Below are positions 32,337-43,487 of a stretch of 64,000 nucleotides of DNA, in pieces; within the stretch, counting starts at the first letter, position 1, and the number at the start of each line of letters is the position of its first letter. The notes beneath the pieces were generated by a model. That model worked only from the letters and a program-made list of their open reading frames with translations, made no database searches and was not told the origin of the DNA. This stretch comes from Cepaea nemoralis (Eukaryota > Mollusca > Gastropoda > Stylommatophora > Helicidae): positions 235,001 through 299,000 of the forward strand of contig JACEFZ010001381.1 in the NCBI GenBank assembly GCA_014155875.1, given 5' to 3'. Both the position numbers and the translations under genes were made by a program.

Positions 32337-34262
32337 TGTCACTTGTTTTCCCGGGAGGAAGTTGGAATCAACAAGCACATCTTCAAACTTATTATCTGTT
32401 GGGATTATTGACTGACTTCTGTCTACACTCCTCCCTTCTGTCTTCCCTTCCATATATCTATTTCTTTCACTCTCTCTCTGTTATTCCCTCAACACATACT
32501 CCGACAACAGTTCCTTTCAACGATAAATAAAAGATTTATTAATAAAAACTATGTCTGGTGTATGTATGGATAGTGTCTATGTAGTTGGTATGTTCTTCTA
32601 GTGTGGATGCCAGATAAGATGTTGATAGATAGTCTCCGTGTCTTCTCTCGTCTCTTCTCTCGGCTAAAGTACAGGACAGTACATAGATACAACGGAACGG
32701 TCTCACCCTGAATGCTCCGTCTGCTTGAGTCTGTAGATATATCCGTTTTTTGTAAGGAAAAATGTTCACCACTGTATCAATGTACTTAAACCGATCACTA
32801 TATGCTGTCAGCTTAGACTGAATGTTCTTTGCTTTTTTATAGCGTTCCTAATTCCATCCTGGAAAACACATCGATTTTCTAGTATTTTCTATTTTGTCCT
32901 GTAAAAGTTCTACACTGGATAGTTCTTAATTTGTATAGACACTTGGTATGCGCCTTGCAACTCTTCGATACTGAGTCATTTGAGTCTTTCTATTATGTTA
33001 TAGGGTCTCTATTTTCCGTTCTCTGTCATCCTTACTTTTTACGATGACACTTCTTTTCTCTCCTTTCTTACGCACAAGTGTCGTGCTTTATTATTTGAAA
33101 GTGCTTTCTTTGGGGTTATCAACACTGAGTGATCTTTACCACAGCCATCTGTGTTATATCTTCGTTGATATGTCCCGCACTGGTATTGGAACCTGTGTAA
33201 TAAAGATTTAATAATGAGAGCTGTGTCTGCTTCATATTCTTTCCTATGTGAGTGTCTTTTCCTCCAGCCGAAATGAAAAGGCTTCCGAAAAAACCCACTC
33301 TGACATAAGATAGAAGATTACCTAACGTCTATACTATTCCTACTAGTATTTACTTGTACACGCTAAGCATCATCTATTCCCCTATGCTAGAAGATTACTT
33401 CACTGTGATTTACCTTATAATTATCCTTGTCTGAATTGGGAGTACTAATGCACAATAGATACACAAACGTTCCTCCGAACGCAGCACCACCCTTTTCATA
33501 CTCCCTTGTCTCATGGAAATCAAGAATCACACTAAACTTCCACAAAGAAGTGGCCACTCTTTATAGGTCATTTTTGCCGCATAGTCCTTGACCTAGCTGG
33601 ACACCTCAAGTCAATACCTCATTATCACCGTTAGTGGAAATTTACTGATCTGAAACTTTTCCGTTATTTATAAAACCCTCATTGTTTTGTTCCTTCACTC
33701 TGAGTCATCTAGACCGCAATATGCTGTGGAAATTTTCCTCAGTAACCAATCTCCCCACCTCCTTATCAGCCCCAACTCTGGCGGCTCTTTTAACTCTGTT
33801 CCCGGTAGTTCACCATCCGCGTAATCAGCGCTGACTCCCTCTCCACACACACCTGACACTATCTGGGTTTTTCAATCCTGTCTTTATCACCTGACCGCGA
33901 TACTGTCCAATAGTGCTGTCTGCCTTTGTCGCAAACCTATTTGTCCACGCGACAGGTTACCTGTGCTGTCGGCGGGCACTTCCGTGTCTTGACCTATAAA
34001 CACATGCGCCTGGTCACTCAACCCGACATTTCGTGATGTTTGTGACCAGTGAATTAACCTCGTCATCCTACACTCTCGTTGACCTGTGCCGCTGTTATTT
34101 CTACGTTAACACTTCAACCCGTTAACATTAGGGGTCATTGACTCCGGTCACACCGTGGTTGGTTATCCTTACTGTTTTGTTTGTTAACCCTTCTCCTACC
34201 TGGTTAGTCGGTTTATAAGGTCGTCTATCTGGGAATCAATAAACTATCATCATTCTGTGACA
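32337..34262 (-). repeat. LTR2 (1,926 bp), inner type
   Basis: Shares with LTR3 variants absent from LTR1/LTR4: CCTTACTTTTTACG, ATATCTTCGTTG, ATTATCACCGTT, TTTCGTGATG, CTCTCGTTGACC and GTTAACACTTC. It serves as 5' LTR of unit A and 3' LTR of unit B. Confidence 0.95.
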
Positions 34263-34583
34263 AAGGCCCCCTCTTAAGAGAGTTGACCGCGTCGACTCTT
34301 CATCAATGTAGTTTTGATTCCTATGATCCTCCAACTTATTACTCTTCCTCTAGAGTTGGATGTCTAGATAAGAAATCTGCTCCTACATTCTCCTTACCAA
34401 GGATGTATTCCACTGTGAAGTCCTGTTGCAGCAACAACGTCCATCACATCCACCGTGCGTTGAGCTTCTGCGAAGTAGCTATTAACATCACGTGTTGATG
34501 ATATGATTGGATCCTCACATGGCTCACCTCATTATCCAGTAGGCGCTCTAATTGACACCCTACTATACTACTCACGACTGAAA

Positions 34584-36689
34584 CTAGTGTTGGCTCCTCG
34601 CTCCTGTACGTCCGGTCGACCTACTTTCGACTTGCGTCAGCGACGGCTCACAATACAGACGGATTGTCCCATCCTGATTGTAACACTGCTTCCATGTCCT
34701 CTTGGTTTCCCCCGGCTTTGCCTCTGGGGATGTTCCACCTCGTCCTCGATGGACCGAGTCGTCTTTCCCAAATCTCCTGGACTTTTGCTTCCAGGACCAT
34801 CTTGGGCGATATTGTATCTGGTCAGCCAATCTTCGGTTGGAGTCCTGGGTAATTCTCGCTTTTCCCGACGTTACCCACCCCTTCTGAACTTGGTTACCGG
34901 TGAAACTTTCACTCTTGTCCTTTCCCTGACTTGTGATTTCCCTCCTCCTGTCGTTGGGTAAATCTGACCTATCACGTACTGTCCCATAGGCCCTCCTATG
35001 TTGTACTGGCGATCTCTGGTCTTCGTCTGGACTGGTAACCTTTGTCCCAATGGTTGCCATCACCATAAAGTGCGAAGCTTTGCTCCCGGATCTCTCCTCA
35101 TATTTCCTAATGAGATGTCTAGGGAGATTTTTCTTCTCTTCCCCGATCCGTATTTTGTAGATGTTCTTGGATACCACCTTTTCCACAGGATAAGGTCCTT
35201 TCCATCCTACTTGGAGTATATTGGTCTCTGCTGGACTCCACACTTCCACTTTGTCTTCCACTTTAAGAGCTAGTTTCCTCTTAATTCGCTTGTTGGGTGG
35301 TGCTTTCTGGCACTCCGAACAAGACTTCAACCACCGGCGTACATCTCCGGTCATTCCTGGCCAGCAATAATGGCCGGAAATTTGCTGCAAGGTCTCTCTG
35401 ACACCCATATGTCGATTCTCGCCTATGATGTGTCCACTCTGAAGAATGTGAGGACGGTGGGTCTCTGGAACCACCCACTGCTCGTGCAGGTTATCTCCCC
35501 TCCCAGCTCTCCGATAGAGTAGTCGATTCTTCAGAAAGTACTGTCCCCGTTCTGGTGGCTCAGCACTTCTTTGCAGCTTCCTGTAGCAAGGACGCAACGT
35601 AGTATCCTTCCTCTGGGTAGTATGCAATTCTCCTATCACTGAGTTGTCGCATAGTGTCTCTGCCTCTTTTTCCTTCCCTTGAGATCCACTGACTACTGTT
35701 CCCTTGTGGGCTGGCTGGTTGGGCATTCCCAAAAAGACATATTTCGTACCAATGATCATGGGAAATAAGGAGTCAGATAATACAGCAGCTGGAATAATGC
35801 CCGTGACGTACCTGGATTTAATCTCCACCTTGGCGATTGGCAGCGTCATGGTAACAGCACTCCTCATTGCCGGCTGTATCTCTATGGTCTCCCCTGTAAG
35901 TTGGTCTGGGCTTACCAAGCTGGCGTCCACCACCGCTTCCCCATCCAAACCGGTATCGTAGAGACAAGCAACCTGTTGGCCATTTACTTCAATCAGTTCA
36001 ACCACAGGTGGTCTCTCTTGGTCCTGAGTGTCTTTCATCTCCTTGACCGTTTCCTTGCCTTCCTCTTTTAATTCCTCGAGGTTGGTTATGCAATTGGCGT
36101 CTTCTGCCTTGCATCTGTAGTCCACAGTATTATGTGTTGTCGACTGGCAGTGTGTGCACCATGTTCCCTTCCTAGGTTTCCGTGTGTCCTTTTTGTTCCT
36201 AGCTCCTTCGCCGACCTCAGCCTTGTCTGTGATCACCGTCGTAGGAATCACTTTGCATGCTGCGAAGTAAGAACTTTTAGGTTTCGATCTGCAGTCCTTC
36301 GTGTTATGAGATGGCACTTTGCAGAATGAACACCACTTCTCAGACCACTGTCGTTTCGCTGGAGAATTCGAGGTGTTCTGGTTTCCTTCCTTCACCTTCT
36401 CTGAACTCTCCTCTGTGTGCTTTATATAAGGTTCCATTTTTTCTCCTTCCCAGTTTTTAGGTTTCTTTTTGTCTTGTTTCTCCTGACCTTTGGTTTGAAT
36501 ACTGAGTTCCGCAGCCTCCCCATGTACCTCTACGAATCTTTCCGCCAGCTTATTCACAACATCAATCCGTTCCGCCCCTTGTTCTCCCAAGAAGGTTCTG
36601 AGAGGTTTCGACATTTGCTTTCGCATCTGGTCGACCACCATCATCTCTTCGAGACTCTCATAATCCCTCTTGAATTCTGCCAAGTCCAT
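34584..36689 (-). CDS. Unit B: Gag C-terminal part, protease and integrase pieces in one frame
   Basis: 701 residues. It begins MDLAEFKRDYESLEEM inside the SCAN-like part of Gag and runs without a stop through the knuckles, the DTG protease segment, LQRSAEPPERGQYF, the integrase zinc finger (CSEC), the GPYP C-terminal module and the basic tail. This copy shows that Gag, protease and integrase pieces belong to a single polyprotein with no room for RT, RNase H or the DDE core between protease and zinc finger. The upstream Gag part (36690-37370) is broken. Confidence 0.9.
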   Translation of the reverse strand: MDLAEFKRDYESLEEMMVVDQMRKQMSKPLRTFLGEQGAERIDVVNKLAERFVEVHGEAAELSIQTKGQEKQDKKKPKNWEGEKMEPYIKHTEESSEKVKEGNQNTSNSPAKRQWSEKWCSFCKVPSHNTKDCRSKPKSSYFAACKVIPTTVITDKAEVGEGARNKKDTRKPRKGTWCTHCQSTTHNTVDYRCKAEDANCITNLEELKEEGKETVKEMKDTQDQERPPVVELIEVNGQQVACLYDTGLDGEAVVDASLVSPDQLTGETIEIQPAMRSAVTMTLPIAKVEIKSRYVTGIIPAAVLSDSLFPMIIGTKYVFLGMPNQPAHKGTVVSGSQGKEKEAETLCDNSVIGELHTTQRKDTTLRPCYRKLQRSAEPPERGQYFLKNRLLYRRAGRGDNLHEQWVVPETHRPHILQSGHIIGENRHMGVRETLQQISGHYCWPGMTGDVRRWLKSCSECQKAPPNKRIKRKLALKVEDKVEVWSPAETNILQVGWKGPYPVEKVVSKNIYKIRIGEEKKNLPRHLIRKYEERSGSKASHFMVMATIGTKVTSPDEDQRSPVQHRRAYGTVRDRSDLPNDRRREITSQGKDKSESFTGNQVQKGWVTSGKARITQDSNRRLADQIQYRPRWSWKQKSRRFGKDDSVHRGRGGTSPEAKPGETKRTWKQCYNQDGTIRLYCEPSLTQVESRSTGRTGARSQH

Positions 36690-37370
36690 CCATTTCTGGA
36701 GATAGGATTTCAGCCTCAGACTGTAGGCGGCGAATAGCTCTCCCGGCTCTCGTCTAGACGATCCTAAACTTCTTCCTATACGTTTGTGCTGTGATTGCGT
36801 AATGTTTCATTAACGCGGCTTTTAGCTCGTCGTAGTTGTTTTCCTGACAGGTGGTAGGCGTGTGTACACTTCGAAACCCGAACCCCTGAGTCCCTGGGAT
36901 ATCTAAGAGCCCATTTACTCCTTATCCAGTCCCATAGCGATTGCCATTGTCTGAAAGCGTTGAAGATATTGATCAATTTTCTCTTTGCCCTCTTCGTAGA
37001 TCGCTAGAGGGAACTTCATAGCATGGTAGCTATGTCCAACCTACTGGTGTTGAGCCAGGGAGAGAGGAACCTCCCACTGCTCCCTCCGTTTCTCCACTAG
37101 ATTGCATCTTGAGCTCAAGTTCCCGCATCCGGTACTCGTGCTCCCTTTTCTGATCTTCTTGCTCTGCTCCAATTTCTTAGCCGCTTGCTCAGCTTCAAAT
37201 TTCTTAGCCGCTTGCTCAGCTTCAAATTTCTGGGCCTTACGATCTTCCCTTTCCGCTTGACGAATTTCCCTCTCTCGTTCCTGTATGTAATCAGTTAGTT
37301 CCGAACCAGCTAAACCAATTGCCTCCCCGTTGGCCCTCAGTTCGGCTGTAGTTACTTTAGGAGTTGCCAT
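36690..37370 (-). pseudogene. Unit B: divergent, frameshifted Gag N-terminus
   Basis: Frames 37041-37370 and 36776-36976 encode a Gag start related to, but different from, those of units A and C: MATPKVTTAELRANGEAIGL with fewer KFEAEQAAK repeats. Several single-base indels (for example GACGATCC for GACGACC near 36760 and GTCCAACC for GTCCACC near 37036) break the frame. From about 36735 rightwards B is the odd copy; to the left it follows C. This is a mosaic. Confidence 0.8.
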
Positions 37371-37883
37371 AGTTAAGAAGGTAAGTCCGCAAATAGAATA
37401 CAGACACTTCAAGCAGTAAAGAAGTACTCACTATAACCAGATAATCTATTATAACCTATATCACTTTTCTATGTCTATTAAATATTATTAATCTACAACA
37501 TCACACAGTACATCACAACCACTCTCTCATCCACAAGAGGAGATATAGGATAAAGACTTATGTAGACGTGTGACCGTGTGACTAGGTATGTAATGTGTCT
37601 TACCACCTATCCACATTCACTCTGTCTGGAACTTTCTCACTGTAAAGTCACCAGCATTAATGAAATGTTTCTACCATAAATGTAATGGCACCATATATCC
37701 AATGGACGTCCTTCCATTAAAAGTCATCAATGTATACTTATATTTATTCCAATCAGTATGTCCCAACATGCAGGTACTCCGCTATGCCTGTGCCAATATG
37801 CAGGTACCCCTCTATGCATATGCCCTGTTATGCCTCCAGGTCATATGGGTATTATGTATGTACTCCGCTGTCTCCACCAATTA

Positions 37884-39818
37884 TGTCACTTGTTTTCCCG
37901 GGAGGAAGTTGGAATCAACAAGCACATCTTCAAACTTATTATCTGTTGGGATTATTGACTGACTTCTGTCTACACTCCTCCCTTCTGTCTTCCCTTCCAT
38001 ATATCTATTTCTTTCACTCTCTCTCTCTCTGTTATTCCCTCAACACATACTCCGACAACAGTTCCTTTCAACGATAAATAAAAGATTTATTAATAAAAAC
38101 TATGTCTGGTGTATGTATGGATAGTGTCTATGTAGTTGGTATGTTCTTCTAGTGTGGATGCCAGATAAGATGTTGATAGATAGTCTCCGTGTCTTCTCTC
38201 GTCTCTTCTCTCGGCTAAAGTACAGGACAGTACATAGATACAACGGAACGGTCTCACCCTGAATGCTCCGTCTGCTTGAGTCTGTAGATATATCCGTTTT
38301 TTTTGTAAGGAAAAATGTTCACCACTGTATCAATGTACTTAAACCGATCACTATATGCTGTCAGCTTAGACTGAATGTTCTTTGCTTTTTTATAGCGTTC
38401 CTAATTCCATCCTGGAAAACACATCGAGTTTCTAGTATTTTCTATTTTTGTCCTGTAAAAGTTCTACACTGGATAGTTCTTAATTGGTATAGACACTTGG
38501 TATGCGCCTTGCAACTCTTCGATACTGAGTCATTTGAGTCTTTCTATTATGTTATAGGGATCTCTATTTTCCGTTCTCTGTCATCCTTACTTTTTACGAT
38601 GACACTTCTTTTCTCTCCTTTCTTATGCACAAGTGTCGTGCTTTATTATTTGAAAGTGCTTTCTTTGGGGTTATCAACACTGATTGATCTTTACCACAGC
38701 CATCTGTGTTATATCTTCGTTGATATGTCCCGCACTGGTATTGGAACCTGTGTAACAAAGATTTAATAATGAGAGCTGTGTCTGATTCATATTCTTTCTT
38801 ATGTGAGTGTCTTTTCCTCCAGCCGAAATGAAAAGGCTTCCGAAAAAACCCACTCTGACATAAGATAGAAGCTTACCTAACGTCTATACTATTCCTACTA
38901 GTATTTACTTGTACACGCTAAGCATCCTCTATTCCCCTATGCTAGAAGATTACTTCACTGTGATTTTACCTTATAATTATCCTTGTCTGAATTGGGAGTA
39001 CTAATGCACAATAGATACACGAACGTTCCTCCGAACGCAGCACCACCCTTTTCATACTCCCTTGTCTCATGGAAATCAAGAATCACACTAAACTTCCACA
39101 AAGAAGTGGCCACTCTTTATAGGTCATTTTTGCCGCATAGTCCTTGACCTATCTGGACACCTCAAGTCAATACCTCATTATCACCGTTAGTGGAAATTTA
39201 CTGATCTGAAACTTTTCCGTTATTTCTAAAACCCTCATTGTTTTGTTCCTTCACTCTGAGTCATCTAGACCGCAATATGCTGTGGAAATTTTCCTCAGTA
39301 ACCAATCTCCCCACCTCCTTATCAGCCCCAACTCTGGCGGCTCTTTTAACTCTGTTCCCGGTAGTTCACCATCCGCGTAATCAGCGCTGACTCCCTCTCC
39401 TACACACACCTGACACTATCTGGTTTTTCAATCCTGTCTTTATCACCTGACCGCGATACTGTCCAATAGTGCTGTCTGCCTTTGTCGCAAACCTATTTGT
39501 CCACGCGACAGTTTACCTGTGCTGTCTGCGGGCACTTCCGTGTCTTGACCTATAAACACATGCGCCTGGTCACTCAACCCGACATTTCGTGATGTTTGTG
39601 ACCAGTGACTTAACCTCGTCATCCTACACTCTCGTTGACCTGTGCCGCTGTTATTTCTACGTTAACACTTCAATCCGTTAACATTGGGGGTCATTGACTC
39701 CGGTCACACCGTGGTTGGTTATCCTTACTGTTTTGTTTGTTAACCCTTCTCCTACCTGGTTAGTCGTTTTATAAGGTCGTCTATCTGGGAATCAATAAAC
39801 TATCATCATTCTGTGACA
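37884..39818 (-). repeat. LTR3 (1,935 bp), inner type
   Basis: Partner of LTR2 by shared variants. The T run before GTAAGGAAAAATG is longer than in LTR2. It serves as 5' LTR of unit B and 3' LTR of unit C. Confidence 0.95.
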
Positions 39819-40139
39819 AAGGCCCCCTCTTAAGAGAGTTGACCGCGTCGACTCTTCATCAATGTAGTTTTGATTCCTATGATCCTCCAACTTATTCCTC
39901 TTCCTCTAGAGTTGGATGTCTAGATAAGAAATCTGCTCCTACATTCTCCTTACCAAGGATGTATTCCACTGTGAAGTCCTGTTGCAGCAACAACGTCCAT
40001 CACATCCACCGTGCGTTGAGCTTCTGCGAAGTAGCTATTAACATCACGTGTTGATGATATGATTGGATCCTCACATGGCTCACCTCATTATCCAGTAGGC
40101 GCTCTAATTGACACCCTACTATACTACTCACGACTGAAA

Positions 40140-41030
40140 CTAGTGTTGGCTCCTCGCTCCTGTACGTCCGGTCGACCTACTTTCGACTTGCGTCAGCGAC
40201 GGCTCACAATACAGACGGATTGTCCCATCCTGATTGTAACACTGCTTCCATATCATCTTGGTTTCCCCCGGCTTTGCCTCTGGGGATGTTCCACCTCGTC
40301 CTCGATGGACCGAGTCGTCTTTCCCAAATCTCCTGGACTTTTGCTTCCAGGACCATCTTGGGCGATATTGTATCTGGTCAGCCAATCTTCGGTTGGAGTC
40401 CTGGGTAATTCTCGCTTTTCCCGACGTTACCCACCCCTTCTGAACTTGGTTACCGGTGAAACTTTCACTCTTGTCCTTTCCCTGACTTGTGATTTCCCTC
40501 CTCCTGTCGTTGGGTAAATCTGACCTATCACGTACTGTCCCATAGGCCCTCCTATGTTGTACTGGCGATCTCTGGTCTTCGTCTGGACTGGTAACCTTTG
40601 TCCCAATGGTTGCCATCACCATAAAGTGCGAAGCTTTGCTCCCGGATCTCTCCTCATATTTCCTAATGAGATGTCTAGGGAGATTTTTCTTCTCTTCCCC
40701 GATCCGTATTTTGTAGATGTTCTTGGATACCACCTTTTCCACAGGATAAGGTCCTTTCCATCCTACTTGGAGTATATTGGTCTCTGCTGGACTCCACACT
40801 TCCACTTTGTCTTCCACTTTAAGAGCTAGTTTCCTCTTAATTCGCTTGTTGGGTGGTGCTTTCTGGCACTCCGAACAAGACTTCAACCACCGGCGTACAT
40901 CTCCGGTCATTCCTGGCCAGCAATAATGGCCGGAAATTTGCTGCAAGGTCTCTCTGACACCCATATGTCGATTCTCGCCAATGATGTGTCCACTCTGAAG
41001 AATGTGAGGACGGTGGGTCTCTGGAACCAC
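40140..41030 (-). CDS. Unit C: integrase zinc finger and C-terminal domain
   Basis: 296 residues, equal to the unit A segment except for a few substitutions (CSEC for CSVC; a KMIWKQ variant near the C-terminus). Again no DDE core lies between the finger and the GPYP module. It is separated from Gag-protease by two small indels in 41116-41380. Confidence 0.85.
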   Translation of the reverse strand: MVPETHRPHILQSGHIIGENRHMGVRETLQQISGHYCWPGMTGDVRRWLKSCSECQKAPPNKRIKRKLALKVEDKVEVWSPAETNILQVGWKGPYPVEKVVSKNIYKIRIGEEKKNLPRHLIRKYEERSGSKASHFMVMATIGTKVTSPDEDQRSPVQHRRAYGTVRDRSDLPNDRRREITSQGKDKSESFTGNQVQKGWVTSGKARITQDSNRRLADQIQYRPRWSWKQKSRRFGKDDSVHRGRGGTSPEAKPGETKMIWKQCYNQDGTIRLYCEPSLTQVESRSTGRTGARSQH

Positions 41031-41312
41031 CCACTGCTCGTGCAGGTTATCTCCCCTCCCAGCTCTCCGATAGAGTAGTCGATTCTTCAGAAAGTACTGT
41101 CCCCGTTCTGGTGGCTCAGCACTTCTTTGCAGCTTTCCTGTAGCAAGGACGCAACGTAGTATCCTTCCTCTGGGTAGTATGCAATTCTCCTATCACTGAG
41201 TTGTCGCATAGTGTCTCTGCCTCTTTTTCCTTCCCTTGAGATCCACTGACTACTGTTCCCTTGTGGGCTGGCTGTTTGGGCATTCCCAAAAAGACATATT
41301 TCGTACCAATGA

Positions 41313-42968
41313 TCATGGGAAATAAGGAGTCAGATAATACAGCAGCTGGAATAATGCCCGTGACGTACCTGGATTTTTAATCTCCACCTTGGCGATTGGC
41401 AGCGTCATGGTAACAGCACTCCTCATTGCCGGCTGTATCTCTATGGTCTCCCCTGTAAGTTGGTCTGGGCTTACCAAGCTGGCGTCCACCACCGCTTCCC
41501 CATCCAAACCGGTATCGTAGAGACAAGCAACCTGTTGGCCATTTACTTCAATCAGTTCAACCACAGGTGGTCTCTCTTGGTCCTGAGTGTCTTTCATCTC
41601 CTTGACCGTTTCCTTGCCTTCCTCTTTTAATTCCTCGAGGTTGGTTATGCAATTGGCGTCTTCTGCCTTGCATCTGTAGTCCACAGTATTATGTGTTGTC
41701 GACTGGCAGTGTGTGCACCATGTTCCCTTCCTAGGTTTCCGTGTGTCCTTTTTGTTCCTAGCTCCTTCGCCGACCTCAGCCTTGTCTGTGATCACCGTCG
41801 TAGGAATCACTTTGCATGCTGCGAAGTAAGAACTTTTAGGTTTCGATCTGCAGTCCTTCGTGTTATGAGATGGCACTTTGCAGAATGAACACCACTTCTC
41901 AGACCACTGTCGTTTCGCTGGAGAATTCGAGGTGTTCTGGTTTCCTTCCTTCACCTTCTCTGAACTCTCCTCTGTGTGCTTTATATAAGGTTCCATTTTT
42001 TCTCCTTCCCAGTTTTTAGGTTTCTTTTTGTCTTGTTTCTCCTGACCTTTGGTTTGAATACTGAGTTCCGCAGCCTCCCCATGTACCTCTACGAATCTTT
42101 CCGCCAGCTTATTCACAACATCAATCCGTTCCGCCCCTTGTTCTCCCAAGAAGGTTCTGAGAGGTTTCGACATTTGCTTTCGCATCTGGTCGACCACCAT
42201 CATCTCTTCGAGACTCTCATAATCCCTCTTGAATTCTGCCAAGTCCATCCATTTCTGGAGATAGGATTTCAGCCTCAGACTGTAGGCGGCGAATAGCTCC
42301 CCCGGCTCTCGTCTAGACGACCTAAACTTCTTCCGATACGTTTGTGCTGTGATTGCGTAATGTTTCATTAACGCGGCTTTTAGCTCGTCGTAGTTGTTTT
42401 CCTGACCAGGTGATAGGCGTGTGTACACTTCGAAACCCGAACCCCTGAGTCCCTGGGATATCTTAAGAGCCCATTTACTCCTATCCAGTCCCATAGCGAT
42501 TGCCATTGTCTGAAAGCGTTGAAGATATTGATCAATTTTCTCTTTGCCCTCTTCGTAGATCGCTAGAGGGAACTTCATAGCATGGTAGCTATGTCCACCT
42601 ACTGGTGTTGAGCCAGGGAGAGAGGAACCTCCCACTGCTCCCTGCGTTTCTCCACTAGATTGCATCTTGAGCTCAAGTTCCCGCATCCGGTACTCGTGCT
42701 CCCTTTTCTGAGCTTCTTGCTCTGCCTCCAGTTTCTTGGCCGCTTGCTCCGATTCAAATTTCTTAGCCGCTTGCTCAGCTTCAAATTTCTTGGCCGCTTG
42801 CTCAGCTTCAAATTTCTTGAATTCTAACTCAGCTTTTCTATCCTCCCTTTCTGCTTGACGAAGCTCCCTCTCCACCTCCTGAACATAGTCCGTTAGGGCC
42901 AATCCCGCCAAACCTATTTCTTCTCCTTTGGCCCTAAGTTCTGCTGTAGTTAATTTAGGAGTGGCCAT
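41313..42968 (-). CDS. Unit C: Gag-protease polyprotein, truncated by frameshift
   Basis: 551 residues, nearly identical to the unit A protein through the capsid, knuckles and DTG segment. Two extra T residues near 41375 (GGATTTTTAATC against GGATTTAATC) shift the frame and end the protein after VEIKNPGTSR. The next piece (41116-41316) is in another frame and is broken again near 41134 by one extra base. Confidence 0.9.
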   Translation of the reverse strand: MATPKLTTAELRAKGEEIGLAGLALTDYVQEVERELRQAEREDRKAELEFKKFEAEQAAKKFEAEQAAKKFESEQAAKKLEAEQEAQKREHEYRMRELELKMQSSGETQGAVGGSSLPGSTPVGGHSYHAMKFPLAIYEEGKEKIDQYLQRFQTMAIAMGLDRSKWALKISQGLRGSGFEVYTRLSPGQENNYDELKAALMKHYAITAQTYRKKFRSSRREPGELFAAYSLRLKSYLQKWMDLAEFKRDYESLEEMMVVDQMRKQMSKPLRTFLGEQGAERIDVVNKLAERFVEVHGEAAELSIQTKGQEKQDKKKPKNWEGEKMEPYIKHTEESSEKVKEGNQNTSNSPAKRQWSEKWCSFCKVPSHNTKDCRSKPKSSYFAACKVIPTTVITDKAEVGEGARNKKDTRKPRKGTWCTHCQSTTHNTVDYRCKAEDANCITNLEELKEEGKETVKEMKDTQDQERPPVVELIEVNGQQVACLYDTGLDGEAVVDASLVSPDQLTGETIEIQPAMRSAVTMTLPIAKVEIKNPGTSRALFQLLYYLTPYFP

Positions 42969-43487
42969 TGTTACAGAAAGTCAGCAGGTAGAATAAGGAC
43001 ACGACTCGACAGTAAAGAATTACTCCTAATATAAGTTAAATATATCTATATATATATATATATCAATTTCCTTATGTATATCTAATAATTAAGTATCTAC
43101 AACACCACACAGTACATCACAACCACTCTCTCATCCATAAGAGGAGACATAGGATAAAGACTTATGTAGACGTGTGACCGTGTGACTAGGTATGTAATGT
43201 GTCTTACCACCTATCCACATTCACTCTGTTTGAAACTTTCACACTGTAAAGTCACCAGCATTAATGAAATGTTTCTACCATAAATGTAATGGCACCATAT
43301 ATCCAATGGACGTCCTTCCATTAACAGTCATCAATGTATACTTATATTTATTCCAATCAGTATGTCCCAACATGCAGGTACTCCGCTATGCCTGTGCCAA
43401 TATGCAGGTACCCCTCTATGTATATGCCCTGTTATGCCTCCAGGTCATATGGGTGTTATGTATGTACTCCGCTGTCTCCACCAATTA

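Noticed and set aside
32113..32530. Frames of 100-128 residues recurring at 37660 and 43264
   Set aside because: They recur only because they lie in the repeated leader and LTR. They cross LTR boundaries and differ by indels.
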